In this document: positions 1-7,714 of the stretch, piece after piece | Layout of the letters: the number at the start of each line of letters is the position of its first letter | How positions within the stretch are numbered: the first letter of the stretch is position 1 | Source of the DNA: Clostridia bacterium | Lineage (GTDB): Bacteria > Bacillota > Clostridia > TANB77 > CAG-508 | Length of the DNA stretch: 42,709 bases | Assembly (NCBI GenBank): GCA_022797635.1 | Contig: JAAWKZ010000008.1 | Coordinates: 1-42,709, forward strand | Reading direction: 5' to 3' | Notes under the pieces: model-generated | The model's input: only the letters and a program-made list of their open reading frames with translations | What the model was told of the DNA's origin: nothing | Database searches by the model: none | Position numbers and translations under genes: made by a program

Positions 1-1043
1 TTCTAGATAAAACAAAAGCAACAGTAATAATAGGAAAAACTCTTACCTTAACAGCAACTATAAAACCAGATGACGCAACAAATAAAACAATTAAATGGAC
101 AAGCAGTAATGAAAATATAGCAACAGTAAGTGGAACAGGAATAGTAACAGGAAAAGCAGATGGAACAGCAATAATTACAGCAGCTGCAACAGATGGAAGT
201 GGAGTCGAGACAACCTGTAATGTAACAGTAATGGACGAAATTACAGCAACATGGGAAGAAATAAATGAGATGGCAAAAGAGATAGCAAATGACAGTAGTA
301 TAACAAATAGTTCAACACAAGCAATAGTAACAATAGATGGAGTAAGCAAGACAATAAAAGTTGGAGAAACTTATAAAGTAAAATATGGGACAACAGAGAC
401 AAGAGTAAGAGTGCTAGGATTTAAGCACGACGACCTAGTTAATACAGCAGCCTATGGAGGAAACCATACCAAGGCAAGTATCAGTTTTGAGTTTTTAGAT
501 TTCATGACGGGAAGTACATATAAGCAAATGAACAGTAGTAATACAAATAGTGGAGGCTGGGCAAATACTCAAATGAGAAAAGACCTAAACGGATACTCAA
601 ACAGTAATGCAGCCCAAAGCGGAGCAATCGGAGGATTAGGAGCAAACTTAAATAATAAGAGTTATATAAAACAGGTAAAGAAAAAGTACATTGGAACATA
701 TAATAATGCAAGTAGTGTAACAACATGTAATGATTACTTATGGTTATTGGCGGCAAGCGAGGTAGTAAATGCTGGACACAAAGGCGGAAATACAAGAGGA
801 TATGCAATAACCAAAGAAGGAGAGCAGTATAAATATTACCAAAGAGTAACGGACGCATGGGATAGTTCTAGCGCGGGACGTGAGAAGAGACCAACTTCCT
901 CAGGTGCTACGCCCTCCTGGTTTCTTCGTTCACCTCATTCAATCTCTAGAACCACCTTCTGCCGTGTCAACGAAAAAGGTGGCGTTAACTATACCATGTT
1001 TGCGAGCCACTACACTGGCGTTGCGCCTGGCTTTTGCATCTAG
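1..1043 (+). CDS. Surface protein 3' end: Big_2 Ig-like domain plus C-type-lectin-like C-terminal domain (partial)
   Basis: The reading frame is open from the left edge (first full codon at base 3), so the true start lies outside the window. The first ~75 residues have the Big_2 Ig-like pattern: an LDKTKATV start, LTLTATIKPDDATNK, WTSSNENIATV, GTGIVTGKADGTA and a closing TCNVTV. About 270 residues follow that resemble the DUF6273 / C-type-lectin-like fold of many clostridial surface proteins, with WLLAASEV, then WFLRSP and a final GVAPGFCI. The protein is therefore probably exported and presents a ligand-binding lectin-like head on an Ig-like stalk. From about base 867 the codon style shifts: CGT replaces AGA for arginine, and GGC, GCG and TGC appear. 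That block matches a DGR variable region (listed separately). No signal peptide or anchor is visible because the N-terminus is missing. The Big_2 call is firm; the lectin-like call rests on remembered family patterns. Confidence 0.8.
   Translation, partial: LDKTKATVIIGKTLTLTATIKPDDATNKTIKWTSSNENIATVSGTGIVTGKADGTAIITAAATDGSGVETTCNVTVMDEITATWEEINEMAKEIANDSSITNSSTQAIVTIDGVSKTIKVGETYKVKYGTTETRVRVLGFKHDDLVNTAAYGGNHTKASISFEFLDFMTGSTYKQMNSSNTNSGGWANTQMRKDLNGYSNSNAAQSGAIGGLGANLNNKSYIKQVKKKYIGTYNNASSVTTCNDYLWLLAASEVVNAGHKGGNTRGYAITKEGEQYKYYQRVTDAWDSSSAGREKRPTSSGATPSWFLRSPHSISRTTFCRVNEKGGVNYTMFASHYTGVAPGFCI
867..1043 (+). other. Candidate variable region (VR) of a diversity-generating retroelement target
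   Basis: This is the 3' end of the lectin-like gene. Composition and codon use differ sharply from the rest of the gene. Many codons are NNC or NNT (cat, atc, tct, acc, cgt, aac, tat, agc, cac, tac, act), as expected when AAC/AAT codons in a template are randomised at adenines. They sit between invariant-looking codons for W-LRSP, FC-V and GV-P-F. Known DGR target proteins (Mtd, TvpA) carry their VR at the C-terminal end of a C-type-lectin fold, with a hairpin just downstream, and a perfect hairpin is present here. No reverse transcriptase, Avd gene or template repeat was found in the window, so the rest of the system would have to lie elsewhere. Confidence 0.45.
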
Positions 1044-1063
1044 ACTAGCGGGAATGCATTTTT

Positions 1064-1089
1064 GGGGAATGTAAATTTTTACATTCCCT
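1064..1089 (+). terminator. Perfect 11-bp hairpin just after the lectin-like gene
   Basis: GGGAATGTAAA (1065-1075) is complementary to TTTACATTCCC (1078-1088), starting about 20 bases after the stop codon. The following T-run is broken (TATTTTCTAG), so it is a weak intrinsic terminator. Position and shape also fit the DNA hairpin that DGRs need downstream of the variable region. The pairing is certain; the function is not. Confidence 0.55.
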
Positions 1090-1263
1090 ATTTTCTAGTG
1101 GCCTTCACAATAAAATATTCATAACGAAAGAGAAATTCTAACAAAACCTTGTAATTTCTAACTTTTTACGATAAAATAGATAACGTAAAAATAATAAAAG
1201 AGAAAATTAAACACGAAAGATAGCAAAAAAGAGGGAAAACTTTTTTTAATTTGGTACGAAAAA

Positions 1264-1298
1264 CGACAAACATTTTTGTGAAATTGTATTAGTATAAT
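1264..1298 (+). promoter_or_regulatory. Candidate spoIIE promoter
   Basis: TATAAT lies at 1293-1298, about 60 bases upstream of the preferred GTG start. No -35 box sits at 17 bp. In Bacillus the Spo0A-activated spoIIE and spoIIG promoters have an unusually long 21-22 bp spacer. Here GACAAA lies about 22 bp upstream of the -10, and its complement reads TTTGTCG, part of a Spo0A box (TTTGTCRAAAA). This is a weak, analogy-based call. Confidence 0.3.
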
Positions 1299-1360
1299 AC
1301 AAGCTATTGATAATAGCTTACATAAGAAAAGCCAAATTAAAAAGTAGGGGTGATCAAAAA

Positions 1361-2932
1361 GTGTTTCAAAATATAGCAAAAGATTTGCCTGATGAAAACC
1401 AGCAAATTGATGAAGAACAAAAAAGAGATAAAAAATCAATCAAAGAGATACTAAAAAATCTCTTTAGTATACAAAATGTTATTTTATATACCATTAGCTT
1501 TCTAATTTCTATGGTAGGGTTTAGTAGTGAAAATTTAATGTTAAGTTTGAGTCCATTTGCTATTAGCTTTTTAGCAGCAATGCTTAGTAACTACTCACCA
1601 ATAGGAATTGTATATGTGTTTACATTAATAGGAACATGGATAAAATTTGGACCAAATAATGTGCTTACTTATTTTCTAACAACATTAGTATTCTTTGCTA
1701 TTACATTATTAAAAAGACCAAGAATAGAAGAAGATGTAAATGAACAAAGAAGGTTAGGATTTCGTTTGTTTTTATCAGTATTAGTTGTTCAAATAGTGCC
1801 AATGTTCTTTAGAAACTTTTACATATATGATTTATTAACTAGTATTATGCTAGCAATTAGCAGTTTTGTATTTTACAAAATATTTTCAAATAGTATTCCT
1901 ATTATTAAAGAATTAGGCAGAAAAACAGTGTTTTCTGTAGAAGAAGTGATGGGGACAAGTTTATTATTAGCAATTACTGTTTGTGCTTTTGGAGATTTAA
2001 GTATTTTTGGTTTTAGCATTAAAAATATTCTAAGTATTCTCATTGTACTAATATTAGGTTGGAAGAATGGTATGCTAATTGGTGCAACTTCAGGAGTAAT
2101 GATAGGAGTAACCCTAGGTATTATAGGGGGCTCAGAGCCTATTTTGGTGGCTTCTTATGCTATATCTGGCATGATTGCAGGACTATTTAATAAATTAGGT
2201 AAGGTAGGAGTTATTATAGGTTTTATTTTAGGAAATATTGCTTTAACCTATGTTGCTAATGGAAATACAGTACCGATTATTTTAATGCAAGAAATTCTAA
2301 TTGCATTTTTAGGATTATTAGCAATACCAAAAAGAGTAAAAATAGATATTGCAGATTTTATGGGAAGAGAAAAATTGCTTCCAGAAACAACACTTACTGG
2401 TAGGAGTTTGACAGAAAACGAAGACACTATTTTTAAATTAAATCATATGTCAGAAGCAATTCAGGACATGGCAAAAAGCTATCAAGAAGCAGCAAGCACA
2501 CTGGTTAGTGAGGAAGATTTAAAACAGCAAGAATTATCTAATGAACAAATCTTTCTAGAGGAGTTAAGAATTAACTTACAAGAAATAGAAGAAAATATGC
2601 TTTATGAAGAGATCGAAGAAAATCAAGACGGCATTGTAAATGATATTTTTCATTATTTATTAAAAGAAGAAATTCTTACGGAAAAAGAACTTGTAAGGAT
2701 TTTGGAACAGCATAATAATTATTTAGTAGGATTTTATGAAAAGAATGAACAAGTAATAGAAGATGTATCTAAAATGATAAAGGCTATTAATTCAGCTTAC
2801 CGTGTAAGTAAATTAAATTTCATTTGGAAGAAGAAAATGAAAGAGGATAAGAAAAATGTAGCAACTCGGTTTAGAAGGAGTATCACAAGCAATTTCTCAT
2901 TTGGCCGAAGAAATGAAAGAAGAACAGACTGA
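1361..2932 (+). CDS. spoIIE: Stage II sporulation protein E, N-terminal membrane and central part (frameshifted)
   Basis: SpoIIE is the membrane-bound serine phosphatase that dephosphorylates SpoIIAA in the forespore and so activates sigma-F; it also acts at the polar septum. After a short hydrophilic N-terminus, this part holds about ten hydrophobic segments (roughly residues 35-320). A helical, Glu-rich central region follows (LSEEDL-like, YEEIEENQDGIVNDI). I place the start at GTG 1361 because AGGGGTGA at 1346-1353 is a well-spaced ribosome binding site; the TTG at 1307 has none. The reading frame runs off course near 2867. The residues after VAT no longer look like SpoIIE, while the +1 frame continues L-E-G-V-S-Q-A-I-S-H-L-A-E-E-M, the expected continuation. 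Combined length with the next entry is about 840 residues, normal for SpoIIE. One extra base in CGGT (2867-2870) explains the split. Confidence 0.9.
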   Translation: MFQNIAKDLPDENQQIDEEQKRDKKSIKEILKNLFSIQNVILYTISFLISMVGFSSENLMLSLSPFAISFLAAMLSNYSPIGIVYVFTLIGTWIKFGPNNVLTYFLTTLVFFAITLLKRPRIEEDVNEQRRLGFRLFLSVLVVQIVPMFFRNFYIYDLLTSIMLAISSFVFYKIFSNSIPIIKELGRKTVFSVEEVMGTSLLLAITVCAFGDLSIFGFSIKNILSILIVLILGWKNGMLIGATSGVMIGVTLGIIGGSEPILVASYAISGMIAGLFNKLGKVGVIIGFILGNIALTYVANGNTVPIILMQEILIAFLGLLAIPKRVKIDIADFMGREKLLPETTLTGRSLTENEDTIFKLNHMSEAIQDMAKSYQEAASTLVSEEDLKQQELSNEQIFLEELRINLQEIEENMLYEEIEENQDGIVNDIFHYLLKEEILTEKELVRILEQHNNYLVGFYEKNEQVIEDVSKMIKAINSAYRVSKLNFIWKKKMKEDKKNVATRFRRSITSNFSFGRRNERRTD

Positions 2933-3881
2933 AGAAGATACATTTGCTATTCAAAAACAGCAAATCCAAACTTTATTAAAAGAAAAAGACATTGAAATAG
3001 AAGATATTAGAATGAAACAGTTTCCTTCTGGTAGATATCAAGTAGAAGTATATCATAAGTTATGTGGTGAAATAGAAGGAACGAAGTGTAATATTAAAAA
3101 AATAGGAAAAATTTTAAACAAGGTGTTAGAAGATAAATTTTTAATACAAGCACAAGAGTGTGGTTTAAGAGAAAACAAAACAAGATGCAAATTTACCTAT
3201 TTATCAGATGACAAATATACTGTACAAATAGGAGTTGCAACAAGTACAAAAGCAGATTCTCCAGTTTCAGGTGATAGCCATATTGAAACAAAGCTAGAAG
3301 ATGGAAAATATTTAGTAGCAATTAGTGACGGTATGGGTTCTGGTCCAGAAGCAATGAGAAGTAGTAAAATAGCAGTTAAAATGTTAGAAAGATTGTTTAA
3401 AGCAGGGTTTGATAAAGAAACATCATTAAATTTAATTAATTCTACACTAGCAGCAACAAGTAAAGAGGATATGTATGCTACTTTAGATATTGAAATACTA
3501 GATCTATATGGCGGAAATATGGAATTTATTAAAAATGGTGCGTGTCCAACCTTTGTGAAAAGAAATCAAGAAGTGCAATTATTAAAAGCAGTTACTTTGC
3601 CAGCAGGAATTTTAGATAAAAGTGATTTAGTGGTATATGACTATGACTTACAAGAAAACGATATTATCGTAATATGTAGTGACGGAATTATTGAATCTAA
3701 TTCAGAATATCTTAATCAAGAATTATGGGTAAAATATTTGTTAGAGGATATTCAAACAGATGATAGCCAAAAAATAGCTAATTTAATTTTAGAAGAAGCG
3801 ATTGATAATGACTTTGGAAGACAAAAAGATGACATGACAGTTATTGTAGCTAAAGTGAATAAAAAACAGATTATAAAATAG
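2871..3881 (+). CDS. spoIIE: Stage II sporulation protein E, C-terminal PP2C phosphatase part
   Basis: This is the continuation of SpoIIE in the +1 frame, from the LEGVSQAIS block. It contains the end of the central domain (PSGRYQVEVYHKLCG, KCNIKKIGKILNKVLED) and the full PP2C-type SpoIIE phosphatase domain. The metal-binding aspartates are visible in GDSH, VAISDGMGSG, VICSDGI and KDDMTVIV, so the catalytic part looks intact. Homologous coding resumes at about 2871, while the earliest plausible separate start is TTG 2901. AGAAGGAG at 2873-2880 could act as a ribosome binding site, but it encodes the conserved L-E-G-V, so it is probably coincidental. A perfect terminator follows. Whether the cell makes one protein, two, or none depends on whether the frameshift is real. 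Confidence 0.9.
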   Translation, partial: LEGVSQAISHLAEEMKEEQTEEDTFAIQKQQIQTLLKEKDIEIEDIRMKQFPSGRYQVEVYHKLCGEIEGTKCNIKKIGKILNKVLEDKFLIQAQECGLRENKTRCKFTYLSDDKYTVQIGVATSTKADSPVSGDSHIETKLEDGKYLVAISDGMGSGPEAMRSSKIAVKMLERLFKAGFDKETSLNLINSTLAATSKEDMYATLDIEILDLYGGNMEFIKNGACPTFVKRNQEVQLLKAVTLPAGILDKSDLVVYDYDLQENDIIVICSDGIIESNSEYLNQELWVKYLLEDIQTDDSQKIANLILEEAIDNDFGRQKDDMTVIVAKVNKKQIIK

Positions 3882-3887
3882 TAAAAA

Positions 3888-3938
3888 GCAAAAAATCCAA
3901 CAAGAAATTGGTTAGAATTTCTTGTTGGATTTTTTTGC
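3888..3938. terminator. Bidirectional terminator between spoIIE and the XRE gene
   Basis: A perfect 20-bp inverted repeat (3890-3909 with 3916-3935; six-base loop GGTTAG) carries A-runs on the left and T-runs on the right. It can therefore stop transcription from both the spoIIE side and the convergent minus-strand gene. Confidence 0.92.
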
Positions 3939-3940
3939 TA

Positions 3941-4150
3941 TTAAGAGATTTTCTTATATAATACAGTTTTGACATAAATTCCAATTTCTTCATTACTCAA
4001 ATGAAAAATTGAAATTAATTTATCCAAGATATCACTTCTAGGTAAACATGTTTCTTTGTCAATTCTAACATATTGCCTTAGACTAATCTCAAGGATGCCT
4101 GCCATTTCTTCTTGAGTATAACCAAATTGATTTCTTTTTTCTTTAATCAT
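3941..4150 (-). CDS. Small XRE-family helix-turn-helix regulator
   Basis: This 69-residue protein is almost entirely one HTH_3 (Cro/C1-type) DNA-binding domain: KRNQFGYTQEEMAGILEISL, then RQYVRIDKETCLPRSDIL and LDKLISIFHLS. The TQEEMAG turn and the R-Y-I-D-K-E block match helices 2 to 4 of the family. There is no effector domain, as in many short phage- or toxin-type repressors, but no phage or toxin gene is adjacent. AGGTGATC precedes the ATG. Its promoter region holds two short dyads that could be its own operator. Target unknown. Confidence 0.8.
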   Translation of the reverse strand: MIKEKRNQFGYTQEEMAGILEISLRQYVRIDKETCLPRSDILDKLISIFHLSNEEIGIYVKTVLYKKIS

Positions 4151-4168
4151 ATGATCACCTTTGACAAA

Positions 4169-4212
4169 TTATGACATAAAATTACGCTAAAACATATTGA
4201 CATTTAACGTCA
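4169..4212. promoter_or_regulatory. Two short dyads upstream of the XRE gene (possible operator)
   Basis: TTATGACATAA (4169-4179) is a perfect palindrome around a central A. TGACATTTAACGTCA (4198-4212) is a near-palindrome with TGAC/GTCA ends. Both contain TGACAT and lie between the XRE gene and the divergent WG-repeat gene. Binding is inferred from position only. Confidence 0.3.
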
Positions 4213-4355
4213 CAAACCGTATAAGTGGCTAAATATAAAGCAAATTGGTATACAAAAATGTCGAAACTTACTATTAAAGATTAAAAGTATAGTTCAAAAA
4301 ATGAAGGCAAGTAAAAAAGAAAATGATGAAATCTATTGAAGAAACTAAAAATGCC

Positions 4356-4385
4356 TTGTAATTCTCACTAGAGATATGATATAGT
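4356..4385 (+). promoter_or_regulatory. Candidate promoter of the WG-repeat gene
   Basis: TTGTAA (4356-4361) and TATAGT (4380-4385) are 18 bp apart, 35 bases before the start codon. AGGAGG at 4407-4412 is the ribosome binding site. Confidence 0.5.
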
Positions 4386-4419
4386 ATAACTACTAAAAGA
4401 AGATTTAGGAGGAAACAAA

Positions 4420-5943
4420 ATGAGTAGTGGTGCTAAAAGATATAGTGGCGAAAAGAAATTAAACATGAAAAAAGTATTTGCAGTCATTATCGCATTAGCA
4501 GTTGTCATTATGGTAGTTATTGCTATTAGCAAGTTACTAAGTGGTGGACTAGGAATAGAAGAAAAAGCTGTAGCCAATCAATATTTTGCAGTATATACAA
4601 ATGAAAAGTGGGGTGTAATTAACTCCAAAGGTGATATCATCATCAAACCAGAGTATGAGGAAGCTATTGTTATTCCAGATAGTACAAAAGATGTTTTTCT
4701 TTGTACATATGATGTAAATTATATTGAGGGTTCTTATCAATCAAAAGTAATCGATAGTAAATCAAAAGAAATCATAACAGGATATGACACTATTCAGGCT
4801 CTAGAAAACTATGATACAAATAATAATTTATGGTACGAAAATGATGTACTACTAGTATCGAAAGCTGGAAAATATGGTTTGGTAGATTTTAAAGGAAAAG
4901 AATTATTAAAATGTGAATATGATGCTATTCAAGCATTGAAAGGTGTAAAAAATAGTATTTTAATTCAAAAAGATAAAAAATACGGTTTAGTAGACCATAT
5001 TGGAGCGGTTATCATTGAACCAGAATATAAAGAAATTAAGCCAATTTCTGATGAGTATGCAAATGGATATATTGTTACAGGTCAAGACAACAAAATGGGA
5101 GTAATTAGTAGAGATAAAACAGTAGCAGTTGAAGTGAAATATCAAGATATTCAAGCAATTTATGGAAATGGAAATTATGTAGTAAAAGAAAACAACACAT
5201 GGCAAATCGTAAATGGTGAAGGAACTACCTATTTAAAAGGCAAATTTGATAGTGTTAAATCTATTAATGGAGAAAATGTTATTATTCTTTCCAATAAAAA
5301 ATACGGTGTGATAACTTTATCAGGTGAAACAAAAATTGAAGCAAAATATCAAGATATTACATATGCTTTTGAAGATAATTATATTTTTAAAGAAAATAAT
5401 AAGTATGGTGTAATTAATTTGTCTGGTGAAAGGGGGGTGAAACCAGGCTATGATAGCATAATCTATCGTACAGAAAGTGGAATTTTTGAAGCAGACAAAT
5501 CAAATGCAGAAAATACAGACTTTATAGGTAATGATATGACAATTAAACTAAGTGGTATTCTTTCAGAAATAGATACGGAATTAGGTTATATGAAAGTTAG
5601 AGTAGAAAATGAATATAAGTATTATAACTTTAAGTTTGAAGAGAAAACAAGCAAAGAAGTATTAAAAGGAAATACATTATTCTTAGATAAAAAAGATGAA
5701 AAGTATGGATATGTAAACAAAGATGGAATTGTAATAGTAGATTATATTTATGATGATGCTACAGAACAAAACAAATTTGGATATGTTAGTGTTAAAAAAG
5801 ATGGTATGTGGGGAACTCTTGATTCAAAAGGAAAACAAGTTGTAGCACCATCATATACTTTAGAAAATGTTTCTTTAATTGAATTTATAGGTAAATGGCA
5901 TAGAGGAGAAGACTTAAACTTAAATTATTATACAGATAAATAA
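4420..5943 (+). CDS. Membrane-anchored WG-repeat protein
   Basis: This 507-residue protein has a short basic N-terminus, one membrane segment (about residues 19-42, VFAVIIALAVVIMVVIAISK) and then about nine WG repeats. Each follows the pattern K-W/Y-G-hydrophobic-x-x-x-x-G-x-x-hydrophobic-x-x-x-Y, for example KWGVINSKGDIIIKPEYEE, KYGLVDFKGKELLKCEYD and MWGTLDSKGKQVVAPSY. WG (KWG) repeats build beta-propeller-like or solenoid folds and are common in clostridial envelope proteins, where the role is usually unknown. The orientation places the repeats outside the membrane. A consensus AGGAGG precedes the ATG. The next gene starts 39 bases downstream, so the two may share a transcript. Confidence 0.85.
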   Translation: MSSGAKRYSGEKKLNMKKVFAVIIALAVVIMVVIAISKLLSGGLGIEEKAVANQYFAVYTNEKWGVINSKGDIIIKPEYEEAIVIPDSTKDVFLCTYDVNYIEGSYQSKVIDSKSKEIITGYDTIQALENYDTNNNLWYENDVLLVSKAGKYGLVDFKGKELLKCEYDAIQALKGVKNSILIQKDKKYGLVDHIGAVIIEPEYKEIKPISDEYANGYIVTGQDNKMGVISRDKTVAVEVKYQDIQAIYGNGNYVVKENNTWQIVNGEGTTYLKGKFDSVKSINGENVIILSNKKYGVITLSGETKIEAKYQDITYAFEDNYIFKENNKYGVINLSGERGVKPGYDSIIYRTESGIFEADKSNAENTDFIGNDMTIKLSGILSEIDTELGYMKVRVENEYKYYNFKFEEKTSKEVLKGNTLFLDKKDEKYGYVNKDGIVIVDYIYDDATEQNKFGYVSVKKDGMWGTLDSKGKQVVAPSYTLENVSLIEFIGKWHRGEDLNLNYYTDK

Positions 5944-5982
5944 CACAAGAAAAGAATTAAGAAATAAAGAGGAAAACCAAAG

Positions 5983-7215
5983 ATGGATTTTAAAATGAAA
6001 TACCAATATACTTATTTTATTTATCCTTATGTAATAGAAGAGAAAAAGTATCGTAATTACATATATCAGTTATTAAGAAATTCAAATTGTAAACTAAAGC
6101 TATTTGACCGTAAAAAAGACGTAGGAATAGATACTTATTTTCTACCAGAGCTGAAGGAGAAAATGTTTTGGTCTCTAGAAAAGAAACCAAGTGAAATAAA
6201 AGAGTTAGAGTCAATGGATAAGAAAATGCAAGCAACTATAATTAGCCAACAGCCTTGCAATATGTTTGAATATACATTAGAAGGAGATGTACCAGGAAAA
6301 ATTGGAGAAGCAGGAGGCATCTTTTTCGATATTACAAAAGTAGAGATTATTTGCTTTAATACAGGGGTATGCTTTTTGGTGCTAAAAACTGCTTTAACTG
6401 AAAATCAGAATTTTTCAGATGTACTCAACTTTAATTATAAATTTAGAGATATTAATTCTAAAGCAGAGCATAGTAAACAATATGAAACAATTAAAATACA
6501 AACTGGAAAATTGAATAATATGCAAGCATTTGCTGATTTTGTAAAAAAAATTGCAGGCCATAACTTGAAAGCAAAACAAATAAATCTAGATACAGATCGA
6601 TTGATTACATACTCTTATGTTTGCTTGAATCAAGCAAGTTGGAATGAAAATACAGACATTAATTTATTAGAAAAACAATTTGAAAAGTATAGAACTGTAA
6701 AACCAGCACGTGAACAAACAGAAGATGCGCCATTAAAAGAAGCCTATACTTATCATGAGAAATATCTTTATTACGGATTTTCTAATAATACAACAGTACT
6801 ACTTACATGTGATAATAATATAAAAAATTATACTACTTTGCCATTTCAATTTGAAAATGAACAGTTATATCATTTTATTTTTAACTTGTATAAAAAAATC
6901 TATTTAAAGAAGTTAAATTATGAATTCCAGAAGAATGAGCAATTTGAATTAGTAAAGAAGGAATTTTTAAGTTTTGCTAAAAAAGAATGGATATATGAAA
7001 TAACTTATGATGAAATAGGGAAAATTCTAGAAAAATATTATGCAGAAGAGCAAATCTTACAGACTACTTTCCATAAATTAAAACAAAAATATGATTTGTT
7101 ATATAAAGATTATGAGATTAATAGAAACAAAGAAAGTAATAAGTGGATTATTGCTATTATGATTATTATGATTATCATTAATGTAGCTAGTATTATTTTT
7201 GTAGCAAGTAGATAA
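5983..7215 (+). CDS. Unknown protein with a C-terminal membrane anchor
   Basis: I do not recognise this 410-residue protein. It is mostly hydrophilic with mixed alpha/beta character. Near the end it has a helical stretch rich in K, E and Y (about residues 350-380, likely coiled coil), then one very hydrophobic segment (WIIAIMIIMIIINVASIIFV) and only three more residues. That is a tail-anchor layout with the bulk of the protein in the cytoplasm. AAAGAGG precedes the ATG by ten bases. The gene lies between the WG-repeat gene (39-base gap) and acpS (30-base gap) on the same strand, so it is probably part of one transcription unit. Nothing visible gives a biochemical role. Confidence 0.7.
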   Translation: MDFKMKYQYTYFIYPYVIEEKKYRNYIYQLLRNSNCKLKLFDRKKDVGIDTYFLPELKEKMFWSLEKKPSEIKELESMDKKMQATIISQQPCNMFEYTLEGDVPGKIGEAGGIFFDITKVEIICFNTGVCFLVLKTALTENQNFSDVLNFNYKFRDINSKAEHSKQYETIKIQTGKLNNMQAFADFVKKIAGHNLKAKQINLDTDRLITYSYVCLNQASWNENTDINLLEKQFEKYRTVKPAREQTEDAPLKEAYTYHEKYLYYGFSNNTTVLLTCDNNIKNYTTLPFQFENEQLYHFIFNLYKKIYLKKLNYEFQKNEQFELVKKEFLSFAKKEWIYEITYDEIGKILEKYYAEEQILQTTFHKLKQKYDLLYKDYEINRNKESNKWIIAIMIIMIIINVASIIFVASR

Positions 7216-7245
7216 AGATATATTACGCAAAAAGAGGCAATAAAA

Positions 7246-7623
7246 ATGGAGATAAAAACAGGTATAGATATCATTGAAGTAAAAAGAATACAAGAAGCCA
7301 TTGAAAGACAAGGAGAGAAGTTTTTAAAAAGGGTATATACAGCACAAGAAATAGAGTATTGTGATAATACAGGAAAAATGAGATATCAGCATTATGCTGC
7401 TAGATTTGCAGCAAAAGAAGCAATATTTAAAGCAATATCAAGCAAGCTTCCTAGTAATATAGGAGATATTTGGACTAATATAGAAATCCAAAATAATGAA
7501 AATCATAAGCCAATAGCAAATCTTGAAAGGATAAGTCTAAGTAATATTGAGAGTATGGATTTAAGCCTTTCTCATATAGCAGAGTTTGCAGTGGCTAGCT
7601 TTACGATTATCTTTCATAATTAA
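7246..7623 (+). CDS. acpS: Holo-[acyl-carrier-protein] synthase
   Basis: AcpS transfers the 4'-phosphopantetheine arm from CoA to a serine of acyl carrier protein, turning on fatty-acid synthesis. The 125-residue length is typical. The two metal/CoA-binding motifs are clear: GIDIIEVKRI near the N-terminus (Asp8) and RFAAKEAIFKA around residues 53-63 (the catalytic F-AAKEA block). The C-terminal LSLSHIAEFAVA matches the family's SHt--yA-A strand. AGAGG precedes the ATG. A hairpin with T-run follows the stop codon. Confidence 0.95.
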   Translation: MEIKTGIDIIEVKRIQEAIERQGEKFLKRVYTAQEIEYCDNTGKMRYQHYAARFAAKEAIFKAISSKLPSNIGDIWTNIEIQNNENHKPIANLERISLSNIESMDLSLSHIAEFAVASFTIIFHN

Positions 7624-7630
7624 AATGGAT

Positions 7631-7680
7631 AAAGTAATATATGATAGATGTTTGACTTTCTTATCACAATATTACTTTTT
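7631..7680 (+). terminator. Terminator after acpS
   Basis: AAAGTAATAT (7631-7640) pairs with ATATTACTTT (7669-7678), with further imperfect pairing inside (TGATAGA with TCTTATCA), and ends in a T-run. Confidence 0.7.
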
Positions 7681-7714
7681 CAAGTTTAGAGGTGAATAAG
7701 GAGAAAAGAATAGA

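Noticed and set aside
502..858. 118-codon open frame on the minus strand inside the lectin-like gene
   Set aside because: It is the antisense shadow of a gene with clear Big_2 and lectin-like protein features, with low-complexity Leu/Tyr composition and no ribosome binding site.
1307..1360. TTG 1307 as the start of spoIIE
   Set aside because: It lies only nine bases after the -10 box and has no ribosome binding site, whereas GTG 1361 has AGGGGTGA at good spacing.
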